Below, one piece after another: positions 22,081 to 33,598 of a DNA stretch of 64,000 nt; the stretch's first letter is position 1, and each line of letters begins with the position of its first letter. The position numbers and the translations under genes were made by a program. The DNA is from Pseudonocardia parietis. Lineage in GTDB: Bacteria > Actinomycetota > Actinomycetes > Mycobacteriales > Pseudonocardiaceae. The notes beneath the pieces were generated by a model. The model ran no database searches. It saw nothing but the letters and a program-made list of their open reading frames with translations, and was not told where the DNA came from. The stretch is taken from positions 1,674,001 through 1,738,000 of the forward strand of contig NZ_JAGINU010000001.1 of assembly GCF_017876315.1 (NCBI RefSeq). The letters run 5' to 3'.

Positions 22081-22296
22081 GACAGCTCCGTCCTCCTCGA
22101 CGATCACGCAAGAGACACGCCCGGTCAAGATCGTCCGGGTCGGTGGACGGTACCGCCCGTCAACCGCTCGACGATTTCCAGGCGGGATGGTGTCACGACG
22201 ATGTTGCGACCCTGCCGCTCGGCGCGGTGAGCGGTTACCGTCCCGCGGCAACGTGTGCTGCCGCCCGGTGGCGCCGGAACCGGGGGGAGGACGTCC

Positions 22297-23441
22297 GTGC
22301 GGATCAACCAGCGCATCGGACGGCGGGGCAGGTTCGCGACCGCGGTCGCCATCGCAGCCGTTGCGGCTCTCGCACTGTCGGGTTGTGCCCGGGACACCGG
22401 CGGTGGGGGGACCGCCCAGGGCGGGGAGTGCGAACGCGTCGCACCGCCGTCGGTCCCGGCGGCGAGCGCGCAGCCGGAACCGGACAAGCCGAAGGCCGAC
22501 GCGAGCGCGCTCAAGGTGGGCCTGGCCTACGACATCGGCGGGCGGGGCGACGCGTCGTTCAACGACGCCGCCGCGGCAGGCCTGGACCAGGCCGTCGCCG
22601 AGCTCGGCCTGCAGAAGGCCAACGCCCGGGAGGCCACCGCCCAGCAGGGCGAGAGCGAGGACGCCGGGACCACCCGGCTGCGCCAGCTCGCCCAGGGCGG
22701 CTTCAATCCGGTCATCGCGGTCGGGTTCAACTACGCCAAGGGCGTGGACACGGTCGCCAGGGAGTTCCCGCAGACGAAGTTCGCGATCGTCGACGACGAC
22801 ACCGTGGACCTGCCGAACGTCACCCCGCTGGTCTTCGCCGAGGAGCAGGGCTCGTTCCTGGTCGGCGTCGCGGCCGCGCTGAAGACCGAGACCTGCAAGG
22901 TCGGCTTCATCGGCGGCGTCGACAGCCCGCTGATCCAGAAGTTCGACGTCGGCTACCAGCAGGGTGCCGAGGCCGCCGCGCCGAGCATCGAGGTGGACTC
23001 GGACTACATCTCGCCGGCCGGTGACTTCTCCGGCTTCAACGACGCCACCCGCGGTACCGAGATCGCGTCCGGCCAGTACGACGCCGGGTCGGACATCTCG
23101 TTCGCCGCGGCGGGCCAGTCGAACCAGGGCGTCTTCGCCGCCGCGAAGGACACCGGACGCCGGGCGATCGGCGTCGACTCCGACCAGTACAACTCGCCGC
23201 AGCTGACCGAGGTCCGCGACGTGATCATGACGTCGATGGTCAAGCGGGTCGACGTGGCGGTGTACGACTACATCAACGCGGTGGCCGGCAACACGATCGA
23301 GACCCTCCCGGAGCGGTTCGACCTCAAGAACGACGGCGTCGGCTACTCGACCTCCGGTGGGTTCGTCGACGACATCAAGCCCCAGCTCGAGGCCTACAAG
23401 GCGGCGATCATCGCCGGCGAGATCCAGGTGTCGTCGACCAA

Positions 23442-23445
<4 letters not shown>
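22297..23445 (+). CDS. BMP/PnrA-type nucleoside-binding lipoprotein
   Basis: The solute-binding component of an ABC importer for nucleosides; 382 residues. The signal peptide ends in a lipobox ALALSGC with the acylated cysteine at residue 30, then a flexible Pro/Ala linker. The BMP domain begins KVGLAYDIGGRGDASFNDAA, with VGFNYAKGVD, IGGVDSPLIQKFDVGYQQGA and GVDSDQY typical of PnrA/BmpA. The start is GTG at 22297 with GGGGGGAGG 6 bases upstream, a strong site. It overlaps the ATPase gene by four bases. Purine or pyrimidine nucleosides are the likely cargo given cdd and deoA downstream. Confidence 0.93.
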
Positions 23446-24976
<1,531 letters not shown>

Positions 24977-24980
<4 letters not shown>

Positions 24981-26050
24981 CGCGGCTGCGGGGCGCGGTC
25001 CTGGCGCCCGCACTCGCGATCGCCGTGGCCGCCCTGCTCTGCGCGATCATGCTGCTGATCAGCGGGGCCTCACCGTGGACCGCGCTCACCACCATCCTGT
25101 CCCAGCTCGGCAGGGGCACGGTCGCGGTCGACACCGTGAACTCGGCGGCCGTCTACTACATCGCCGCGCTCGCGGTCGCGATCGGCTTCCAGATGCGGCT
25201 GTTCAACATCGGGGTCGAGGGGCAGTTCCGGGTCGCCGCCTGCGTGGCGGCGATCGTCGGCGGGACGGTGGTCCTCCCGCCGGTGCTGCACACCCTGCTG
25301 ATCATGGTGGTGGCGGTGCTGACCGGTGCGGCGTGGATCGCGATCCCGGCACTGCTCAAGGCCTACCGCGGTGTCTCCGAGGTCATCTCGACGATCATGC
25401 TGAACGCCATCGCCACCGGCCTGATCGCGTTCCTGATCCGTGCCGAGACCTTCGGTGAGCTGCGCGGCAACAACATCACCACCCCGCCGATCCCGGAGTC
25501 CGGCTGGTTCCCGGGGATCCCGGTGGGCAACGGGGCGATCTTCGGGATGGTGTTCGTCGCCGCCGCGCTGGGCGTCGGCTACTGGTTCCTGCTCGGCCGG
25601 ACCCGGTTCGGGTTCGAGCTGCGCGCCTCCGGCGAGTCGACGACGGCGGCGTCGGCCGGCGGGGTGAACGCGCGGCGGACGATCGTCGTCGCGCTGCTGC
25701 TCTCCGGCGCGATCGCCGGTCTGATCGGGCTGCCCGAGCTGCTCGGCCGCGACCACGCCTACACGCTCAGCTCGCCGCAGGGCTACGGCTTCACCGGCAT
25801 CGCGATCGCGCTGCTGGGCCGCAACCACCCGGTCGGGATCGCGCTGGGTGCGCTGCTGTGGGCGTTCCTGGACAAGTCCGCGGTCGGGCTCGACGTCGTC
25901 GGCATCCCACGGGAGATCGTGCTGATCATGCAGGGGCTGATCGTGCTGTCGGTGGTCGTCGCGTACGAGCTGGTGAGCCGGGTGGAGCGGCGCGCCGAGC
26001 AGCGGCGGGTCGCGGCCGGTGTCCCGGAACCGGCGGGGGCTCCGTCATGA
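24977..26050 (+). CDS. Nucleoside ABC transporter permease 1
   Basis: A 357-residue BPD_transp_2 family permease with about ten membrane helices. Characteristic segments are RLFNIGVEGQFRVAA and STIMLNAIATGLIAFLI (the coupling region), with YGFTGIAIALLGRNHPVG near the C terminus, as in YufP/NupP. The start is ATG at 24977, overlapping the ATPase stop by four bases (ATGA). The C-terminal tail is charged (RVERRAEQRR) and cytoplasmic. It forms a heterodimeric channel with the next gene. Confidence 0.94.
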
Positions 26051-27291
26051 CCGCCGTGACCGCCGTTCTCGATCGTGCCGGGAAGCTTCCCGGCTGGGCC
26101 CGCTCGGCTCTGATCGCGGCCGGCCTCGTGCTCGTCCTGTCGATCACGGTGACGCTGACCGGGCAGCTCCAGCTCACCTCGTCGGGGACCTCGGAGGCCG
26201 CCGTCCGGCTCGGGTTGCCGATCCTGTTCGCCGCGCTCGGCGGCCTGTGGTCCGAACGCGCGGGCATCATCAACATCGGCCTCGAGGGCATGATGGTGCT
26301 CGGCACCTGGGGCGCCGCCTGGGCCGGTTACCTGGGGGGCCCGTGGGCCGCGGTGCTCGGTGGGCTGGCGTTCGGCGCGCTCGGCGGGCTGCTGCACGCG
26401 ATCGCGACGGTCACCTTCAACGTCAACCACATCGTGTCCGGGGTGGCGATCACGCTGCTCGGCACCGGCCTGACCAAGTACCTGGCGTCGCTGGTGTTCA
26501 CCCCGGTCTCGCAGAACCCGCGCCAGTCGCCGCGGATCGACGGTTTCACCGAGTTCTCGGTCCCCGGTGTCTCGCAAGGGCTGGCCGCGCTCGAGGCCCA
26601 GCAACGGGTGTTCGTCTCCGACCTCGCCGGGCTGCTGTCCGGCCTGGTCACCGGCCTGACACCGATCGTGGTCCTCGGGCTCGCGCTGGTGCCGGTGAGC
26701 TACTGGATCCTGTGGCGGACCCCGTTCGGCCTGCGGCTGCGCAGCGCCGGCGAGGCTCCGGTGGCGGCCGAGTCGCTGGGTGTGAACGTCGTCCTGCACA
26801 AGTACACGGCCGTGATCATCTCCGGCGGGCTGGCCGGGATCGGCGGCGCGGCCCTGGTGCTCAACCCCGGCCAGCTCGGCTACCTGGAGAACCAGGTCGG
26901 TGGCCGCGGGTACATCGGCCTGGCCGCGATGATCTTCGGCAACTGGCGGCCCGCCGGGCTGCTCGTCGGGTCGGCGCTGTTCGGCTACGTCGACGGCCTG
27001 CAGCTGCGCGCCGGGGGCGAGGCCGTGCACGCCCTGCTCTACGGCGCGACCCTGGTGGCGGTCGCCGTCGCGGTGCTGTGGGCGATCCGCCGCATGTGGA
27101 CGGCCGCCGCGGTCGCGCTGGGATCGGGCGCGGTGGTCTATGCGCTGTACTGGACGTTCGACACGGTTCCCTCGGAGTTCGCCTCGTACGCCCCGCAGCT
27201 GGTCACGCTGATCGTGCTCGCGGCCGCGTCCCAGCGACTACGACCACCCGCGCGGCTCGGGGAGCCGTACCGACGAGGGGAGGGCCGATAG
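26047..27291 (+). CDS. Nucleoside ABC transporter permease 2
   Basis: A 414-residue second permease of the BPD_transp_2 family (YufQ/NupQ-like). The diagnostic stretch is SERAGIINIGLEGMMVLG, with NVNHIVSGVAITLLGTGLT later and GRGYIGLAAMIFGNWRPAG near the C terminus. About ten helices are seen, plus a C-terminal extension with two more hydrophobic stretches, somewhat longer than the usual 310-320 residues. The start is ATG at 26047, overlapping permease 1 by four bases. Its stop directly abuts the cdd start (TAG then ATG), tying import to cytidine deamination in one transcript. Confidence 0.94.
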   Translation: MTAVTAVLDRAGKLPGWARSALIAAGLVLVLSITVTLTGQLQLTSSGTSEAAVRLGLPILFAALGGLWSERAGIINIGLEGMMVLGTWGAAWAGYLGGPWAAVLGGLAFGALGGLLHAIATVTFNVNHIVSGVAITLLGTGLTKYLASLVFTPVSQNPRQSPRIDGFTEFSVPGVSQGLAALEAQQRVFVSDLAGLLSGLVTGLTPIVVLGLALVPVSYWILWRTPFGLRLRSAGEAPVAAESLGVNVVLHKYTAVIISGGLAGIGGAALVLNPGQLGYLENQVGGRGYIGLAAMIFGNWRPAGLLVGSALFGYVDGLQLRAGGEAVHALLYGATLVAVAVAVLWAIRRMWTAAAVALGSGAVVYALYWTFDTVPSEFASYAPQLVTLIVLAAASQRLRPPARLGEPYRRGEGR

Positions 27292-27744
27292 ATGGTCGGC
27301 GGAGGACCGTCCGGCGCCGGAGCCGGGATGATGGGAACGGGGCAGCCCGCCCCGGACTGGGAAGCCCTGCGATCGGCGGCCGTGACCGTCGCGGCCCGGG
27401 CCTACGCGCCGTACTCCGGCCTGCAGGTCGGTGCCGCGGCGCTGGTCGACGACGGCCGCGTGGTCACCGGCTGCAACGTCGAGAACGTCTCCTACGGGCT
27501 GGGCGTCTGTGCCGAGGTGACCATGGCCGGGCAGCTGCGGCTCTCCGGCGGCGGCCGGCTGCTCGCGGTCGCCTGCCGGTCGGGCACCGGCGCGCTGCTC
27601 ATGCCGTGCGGGCGTTGCCGCCAGGTGCTCTACGAGTTCGGCGGCCCGGAGCTGCTGTGCGACACCCGGCGCGGCGTGCTGCCGTTCACCGAGGTGCTAC
27701 CCGACGGCTTCGGCCCCGCCGACCTGCCGGCAGGCCGAAAGTGA
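27292..27744 (+). CDS. cdd: Cytidine deaminase
   Basis: Deaminates cytidine and deoxycytidine to uridine and deoxyuridine in pyrimidine salvage. The homotetrameric zinc form is about 130 residues; this one has 150, with an N-terminal Gly/Met-rich extension. The zinc and catalytic residues are in GVCAEV (Cys73, Glu75) and PCGRCRQ (Cys106, Cys109). The start is ATG at 27292, immediately after the permease stop; ATG at 27328 or 27331 could trim the extension. It lies in the transport operon upstream of deoA, as cdd-deoA in mycobacteria. Confidence 0.95.
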   Translation: MVGGGPSGAGAGMMGTGQPAPDWEALRSAAVTVAARAYAPYSGLQVGAAALVDDGRVVTGCNVENVSYGLGVCAEVTMAGQLRLSGGGRLLAVACRSGTGALLMPCGRCRQVLYEFGGPELLCDTRRGVLPFTEVLPDGFGPADLPAGRK

Positions 27745-27848
27745 GCACCGCCGACAGCTCGAGGTACAGGGTCCCGCACCGGGCAGGGCGGAAGCGCGCG
27801 CCTCGGCGCCCGGGTGCCCCGGCATCGACGGGAGGACGCACGATCGGA

Positions 27849-27964
27849 CGATCGAGCCGCACGTTGTCGCCCCGGGCGGGGCAGATTCGTGCCGCTCACG
27901 GCTTCCCTCACCGTCGGGCAGCACGTTGTTGCCCTGCGTGGGGCGAGACCGTGCGGCTCGATCG
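27849..27964. repeat. Long-spaced inverted repeat enclosing an imperfect direct repeat, cdd-deoA gap
   Basis: Perfect 15-base arms: cgatcgagccgcacg at 27849-27863 and its complement at 27950-27964. Between them two related blocks of 39 bases (27859-27897 and 27921-27959, about 29 of 39 identical) both begin gcacgttgt. The arrangement can fold as one long stem with inner hairpins. The rest of the 265-base gap is non-coding. Confidence 0.8.
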
Positions 27965-27966
27965 CC

Positions 27967-28000
27967 GGGACCGGGACCGGGACCGGGACCGGGACCGGGG
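27967..28000. repeat. Hexanucleotide array (gggacc)5 before deoA
   Basis: Five exact gggacc units followed by gggg, ending 9 bases before the deoA GTG start. It occupies the place where a ribosome-binding site would normally be. Confidence 0.95.
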
Positions 28001-28009
28001 CGGTGGCGC

Positions 28010-29320
<1,311 letters not shown>

Positions 29321-29447
29321 GAGCGGCTGCCGTGGTCGGGCTCGTGGCGTCCCTGCTCAGCGGGGACGGCTGATGCGGGGCGTTCCGCGCATCGGCGCTG
29401 CACCGATACCGCCCGCAGCCGCGGGGTGGTGTCGTACGCTGCCCGGC

Positions 29448-29942
29448 ATGTCGTCCCCCGAGGTGGAGCGCCGTCCGCGGCAGCAGGGCGCCGACGTCGA
29501 CTCCCTGTACGAGATCAGCTCCCGCATCGAGGGCAAGATCGACCGGCTCGCGGAGAACACGAACGACCGCTTCGATGCCAATGACGCGCGGTTCGACGGC
29601 CTGGATGCCCGGTTCGATGCCAATGACGGGCGGTTCGACGGCCTGGATGCCCGGTTCGATGCCAATGACGGGCGGTTCGACGGCCTGGATGCCCGGTTCG
29701 ATGCCAATGACGGGCGGTTCGACGGCTTGGACGCGCGGTTCGACGCCAACGAGGCCCGGTTCGACGGCCTGGACGCGCGGTTCGACGCCAACGAGGCCCG
29801 GTTCGACGGCCTGGATGCCCGGTTCGACGCCAACGAGGCCCGGTTCGACGCCCAGGACGCGCGGTTCGACGCCGTGGACCGATCGAACGAGCAGACCCAG
29901 GCGCTCCTCACCCAGATCCTGGAGCGACTCGACCGGGACTGA
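29448..29942 (+). CDS. Coiled-coil protein of RFDxxD heptads
   Basis: A 164-residue soluble protein. After a 40-residue head (SLYEISSRIEGKIDRLAEN, itself helical), residues 41-138 are seven near-identical 14-residue units, RFDANDx-RFDGLDA, then a half unit and a C-terminal helix TQALLTQILERLDRD. Phe and Leu/Asn alternate at core heptad positions, which predicts a parallel coiled coil with Asn layers. No signal peptide or membrane helix is present. The start is ATG at 29448. It is 127 bases downstream of deoA and convergent with the VC0807-like gene. The function is unknown; a structural or multimerising role is inferred. Confidence 0.75.
   Translation: MSSPEVERRPRQQGADVDSLYEISSRIEGKIDRLAENTNDRFDANDARFDGLDARFDANDGRFDGLDARFDANDGRFDGLDARFDANDGRFDGLDARFDANEARFDGLDARFDANEARFDGLDARFDANEARFDAQDARFDAVDRSNEQTQALLTQILERLDRD
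29568..29882. repeat. 42-base coding tandem repeat, 7.5 copies
   Basis: Period 42 (two heptads). The third to fourth units are almost base-identical, and two sub-types are seen (gatgccaatgacggg and gacgccaacgaggcc). This implies recent unit duplication. Confidence 0.95.
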
Positions 29943-30038
29943 CCGGGGCTCCCGCAGCGGCCCCTCGCGAGCCTCGGCCCGCTTCCCGGGCTGTGTCGCG
30001 GGGCCACGTGGCGGTCGTCCTGCCGGCGCCGGACGGGC

Positions 30039-30674
30039 CTACCGATAGCGACGGCTGCTGCGCAGTCGTCGGCCGTACCAGGCGTTCCATCCCCCGAGCC
30101 CGACCAGCACGGTCACGGTGAGTGCCTCGGCGAGCCCGACCGCGACCGGGATCGGGAGCAGGTACACCAGCGGCACCCGGGCGAGCGCCTCGAACAGCAG
30201 GCCGATGCCCCAGACCGTGGAGGAGAGCCGGTGTGCGCGGCGGGCCACCGGGCTGGTCGCGTACTCGTGGGCCTCCTCGGCGGCCCGCGACGGGGCGAAG
30301 CTCTGCATCGCGGCCAGGGTGAGTGGCCGGCGCCCCCGGGCCGCGGTCACCAGGAACACCACGCCCACCGCGGCTGTGATGAACGAGGTGCGCAGCAGCA
30401 GCGTGCGCGGGTCCCCGGTGAACAGCGCCAGCGTGAACCCGATGCCGTACACCAGCAGCATGATCAGGGCGAACGCGTTGAGGGTGCGGCTTCGCAGCGC
30501 GGACCAGGCCACACGCACGGCCGCGATCCCGGAGGCGACGAGCAGCGCTGCCCAGTCGCCGGTGCCGAGCAGATGCAGCACGTAGTAGCCGGCTACCGGG
30601 AGTCCGACGTCGAGCAGCAACCCACGCAGCATGATCAGCGGCCCGGCTGCGGACTCGCGGTCGGTGGTCGTCAT
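30039..30674 (-). CDS. VC0807-like integral membrane protein
   Basis: A 211-residue protein with six hydrophobic helices. LLLDVGLPVAGYYVLHLLGTGDWAALLVASGIAAVRVAWSA and FTGDPRTLLLRTSFITAAVGVVFL match the VC0807-family pattern (a two-fold helical repeat). The function is unknown. It ends in a very basic tail (RRLRSSRRYR). The start is ATG at 30674. A promoter with TTGACA (30710-30705) and TAACTC (30688-30683) would place transcription within a few bases of the ATG, so the mRNA is probably almost leaderless. A TTGAC-N2-GTCAA dyad overlaps the -35 box. Confidence 0.75.
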   Translation of the reverse strand: MTTTDRESAAGPLIMLRGLLLDVGLPVAGYYVLHLLGTGDWAALLVASGIAAVRVAWSALRSRTLNAFALIMLLVYGIGFTLALFTGDPRTLLLRTSFITAAVGVVFLVTAARGRRPLTLAAMQSFAPSRAAEEAHEYATSPVARRAHRLSSTVWGIGLLFEALARVPLVYLLPIPVAVGLAEALTVTVLVGLGGWNAWYGRRLRSSRRYR

Positions 30675-30682
30675 GTACTCGA

Positions 30683-30710
30683 GAGTTACGTGTTGACTTT
30701 GACCTGTCAA
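30683..30710 (-). promoter_or_regulatory. Promoter and operator dyad of the VC0807-like gene
   Basis: On the minus strand TTGACA (30710-30705), a 16-base spacer, and TAACTC (30688-30683). The dyad TTGAC-CT-GTCAA at 30699-30710 overlaps the -35 element; a further TTGAC half-site is at 30693-30697. The AT-rich stretch stands out in this genome. Confidence 0.55.
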
Positions 30711-30914
30711 TACTGACATGACAATTCTGGAATGTGTGGTGTGCGGCGTGTCCCTCCCGCACGCCGTGCTCGACCGGCACGCTTCTTCCCACGGGATCGT
30801 CGGAGTCGTGGCCACGATCGGAGGTGTCGCGCTAGCGTTGTGCGCGTCGAGCGGCTCGCTTGTTCCAGAGGTCGACGCCCGGCCTCCTCCGTCGAAGGGC
30901 GGCGAGCTCCGGTG

Positions 30915-31646
30915 GTGTCCAGGAAGCGAGTGACCCCGGTCGCCACCGATCCGCGCGACGTGGGCCCGGCGAACGGCAAGCCCGGGAGCCTGCGACTGGT
31001 CCGTACCGCTGCAGTGACGGTCGGCCTGCTCATCACGATCGTGGTGGTGTTCTCGACCATGCGCATCGTCGTCGACTGGCCGAACATCGTCGACGGCACC
31101 GTCCCCGACGACGACTTCGCCGAGCGCTACGTCGACAACCCGTGGCGGGCCTACCTGCACATCGGACCGGGTCTGGTCTATCTCGTGGGGGCGCCACTGC
31201 AGTTGAGCCGCCGCTTCCGCGCCCGCCACTACACCGTGCACCGCCGGCTCGGTCGCGTGCTGCTCACCTGTGCTCTCGTCAGCGCCGTCTTCGCGCTGCT
31301 GTTCGGGATCCCCCTCGCGTGGGGCGGCGCCGGGGAGTCGGTCGCCACGGTCGTGTTCGGTTCGTGGTTCATCGTCTGCCTCGTCCTCGCCTTTCGCGCC
31401 ATCCGCTGCGACGACGTTCCTCGGCACCGTCGCTGGATGATCCGGGCATTCGCGGTCGGTGTCGGAATCGGCACCATCCGCATCTGGGTGGGCGTCTTCG
31501 AGGGGATCGACCGAGGGGTATCCGGCGGAGCCGCCCCGGCGGGGCCCGACCCGACGATGTTCGCGGTCGCGTTCTGGCTCGCGTTCACGATGCATGTCGC
31601 GATCGGTGAGTGGTGGTTGCGCCGGACCCCCGCACTCAGCGGCTGA
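30915..31646 (+). CDS. DUF2306 membrane protein
   Basis: A membrane protein of about 243 residues with five to six helices. HIGPGLVYLVGAPLQLSRRFRARHYTVHRRLGRV and RHRRWMIRAFAVGVGIGTIR are the DUF2306 hallmarks; the paired His residues in both could bind haem or metal, which is inference. The start is uncertain: GTG at 30915 or GTG at 30930 (AGGAAG just upstream). It is divergent from the VC0807-like gene across about 240 bases that hold the shared AT-rich control region. 58 bases separate it from murJ on the same strand. Confidence 0.75.
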   Translation: MSRKRVTPVATDPRDVGPANGKPGSLRLVRTAAVTVGLLITIVVVFSTMRIVVDWPNIVDGTVPDDDFAERYVDNPWRAYLHIGPGLVYLVGAPLQLSRRFRARHYTVHRRLGRVLLTCALVSAVFALLFGIPLAWGGAGESVATVVFGSWFIVCLVLAFRAIRCDDVPRHRRWMIRAFAVGVGIGTIRIWVGVFEGIDRGVSGGAAPAGPDPTMFAVAFWLAFTMHVAIGEWWLRRTPALSG

Positions 31647-31704
31647 CGTGGCACGGGCCGGGTGGATCGGGGCGGAGGATCCCGATCCGGCACGATGGTG
31701 CGCG

Positions 31705-33576
31705 ATGCGTGAGGACCGACGGGCGGAACGGGCGCCGATACCCCGACCGGTGATGCCGGGCGGGGCGCGTCCTGCACCCGCGGAGTCGGCAGCGGAGGTC
31801 ACCCGCCCGGTCGGGCCACCGGTCCGGCCGGACGACGGGCCGGAGACGACGCCGATCGATCCGGTCCCGGCCGCGCCGGAGGACCGGACGGTCCCGACGG
31901 CCGGAGCGGAGCCGGTCCTGTCGGCAGGGGCGGAGCCGGTCCCGGCGTCCGGGGCGGAGCGGGGACCGGGGAAGGGCACCGAGAACGCGGGGTCGCTCGT
32001 CCGGTCGTCCGGCATGATCGCGATCGCCAGCCTGGTCAGCCGGATCACCGGCTTCGTCCGGAACCTGGCGCTGGTCGCGGTGCTGGGCCTGGCCGTGGTC
32101 AACGACTCCTACACCGTCTCCAACACGCTGCCGAACATCGTCTACGAGCTGCTGCTCGGCGGGGTCCTGACCAGCGTCATGATCCCGGTTCTGGTCCGGG
32201 CTCAGGCCGAGGACGCCGACGGCGGCGAGCAGTTCACCCGGCGCCTGCTGACCGTCGTCGGGGCCGCGTTGCTGGTCGCGACGGCGCTCGCGATGCTCGC
32301 GGCGCCGCTGCTCACCGCGCTCTACCTCGGCAGCGGTGACTCCCAGGCCAACCCGGAGCTGGCGACCGCCTTCGCCTGGCTGCTGCTGCCGCAGATCTTC
32401 TTCTACGGCATCGGTGCCCTGCTCGGCGCGATCCTCAACTCGAAACAGGTGTTCGGGCCGTTCGCCTGGGCACCGGTGCTGAACAACGTCGTCGTGCTGG
32501 GCGTGCTCGTCGTCTTCGTCCTGGTGCCGGGGGAGATCTCGGCCGATCCGGTGCGGCTGGGCGACCCGAAGCTGCTGGTCCTCGGTCTGGGTACGACGCT
32601 CGGCATCGTCGTGCAGGCGCTGGTGCTCATCCCGTTCATGCGGCGTATCGGGTTCCGCTACAAGCCGGTGTGGGGCTGGGACCCGCGCCTCTCGCTCGCG
32701 GGCGGGATGGCGCTGTGGATCGTCGGCTACGTGCTGGTCGGGCAGGCCGGCTACATCGTCACCACCCGGGTCGCGTTCGCCGCCGACCCCGGCTCGGTCG
32801 CCACCTACACCAACGCCTGGCTGCTGCTGCAGGTCCCGTACGGCGTCCTCGGCGTCTCGTTGCTGACCGCCCTGATGCCGCGGATGAGCCGGGCCGCGGC
32901 GAACGGCGACACCGGCCAGGTCGTCAGCGACCTGTCGCTGGGGGCCCGGCTGTCGACGGTCGGGCTGGTGCCGATCGCGGCCGTCATGACGGCGTTCGGC
33001 GGGGCGCTGGGCACGGCCCTGTTCTCGGTCGGCGCGGCCAGCGGTGAGGGTGCGGCGCGGCTCGGCGAGACGGTCGCGTGGTCGGCGTTCGGGTTGCTGC
33101 CCTACGCCGTGACGATGCTGCAGATGCGGGTCTTCTACGCGATGACCGACTCGCGCACCCCCACCCTGATCCAGGTCGGCATGGTCGGCGTGAAGATCCC
33201 GCTGCTGCTGGCGTGCCCGCTGATCCTCCCCGCCGACCAGGTGGTCCTCGGGCTGGCCGCGGCGAACGCGCTGTCGTTCGTGGGCGGCGCGGTCATCGGC
33301 CAGTGGCTGCTGCGCAGGCGGCTGGGCCGGATCCGCACCGGCGAGGTGCTGGACACCCTGGTCCGGGTGACGCTGGCGTCGGCGGTGGGTGCGGCGATCG
33401 CCTGGGGCCTCACCCTGCTCGTGGAGCCCGCGATCGCGGACTGGCCGGTAGTCGCGCAGGCGTGGACGCTGCTGGTCGGTGGGACGCTCATCGCGCTGCC
33501 GCTGGCCGTCGTCGGGATGCGGCTGCTGAAGGTGCGCGAGCTGGACGCGGTGTTCCGGAGGCTCGCGCGACGGTGA
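31705..33576 (+). CDS. murJ: MurJ/MviN-type lipid II flippase, short form
   Basis: A 623-residue MOP-superfamily flippase for the peptidoglycan precursor. A Pro/Glu-rich cytoplasmic extension of about 90 residues precedes the first helix (SSGMIAIASLVSRITGFVRNLAL, the conserved MurJ start with its Arg residues). LPNIVYELLLGGVLTSVMIPVL, NNVVVLG and ALMPRMSRAAA follow; about 14 helices in all. It ends right after the last helix (VRELDAVFRRLARR), without the pseudokinase and external domains of mycobacterial MviN. The start is ATG at 31705. Its setting, next to DUF2306 and an aminotransferase, is not the usual murJ place near trxA/trxB, so it may be a second copy. Confidence 0.9.
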   Translation: MREDRRAERAPIPRPVMPGGARPAPAESAAEVTRPVGPPVRPDDGPETTPIDPVPAAPEDRTVPTAGAEPVLSAGAEPVPASGAERGPGKGTENAGSLVRSSGMIAIASLVSRITGFVRNLALVAVLGLAVVNDSYTVSNTLPNIVYELLLGGVLTSVMIPVLVRAQAEDADGGEQFTRRLLTVVGAALLVATALAMLAAPLLTALYLGSGDSQANPELATAFAWLLLPQIFFYGIGALLGAILNSKQVFGPFAWAPVLNNVVVLGVLVVFVLVPGEISADPVRLGDPKLLVLGLGTTLGIVVQALVLIPFMRRIGFRYKPVWGWDPRLSLAGGMALWIVGYVLVGQAGYIVTTRVAFAADPGSVATYTNAWLLLQVPYGVLGVSLLTALMPRMSRAAANGDTGQVVSDLSLGARLSTVGLVPIAAVMTAFGGALGTALFSVGAASGEGAARLGETVAWSAFGLLPYAVTMLQMRVFYAMTDSRTPTLIQVGMVGVKIPLLLACPLILPADQVVLGLAAANALSFVGGAVIGQWLLRRRLGRIRTGEVLDTLVRVTLASAVGAAIAWGLTLLVEPAIADWPVVAQAWTLLVGGTLIALPLAVVGMRLLKVRELDAVFRRLARR

Positions 33577-33598
33577 CCGTCGTGCCAGCATCGGCACC

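Noticed and set aside
27926..28009. Upstream extension of deoA through the GGGACC array
   Set aside because: The extension encodes a Gly/Pro run from the hexamer repeat and family members start at the SPTEPAPP/SAVEVI region.
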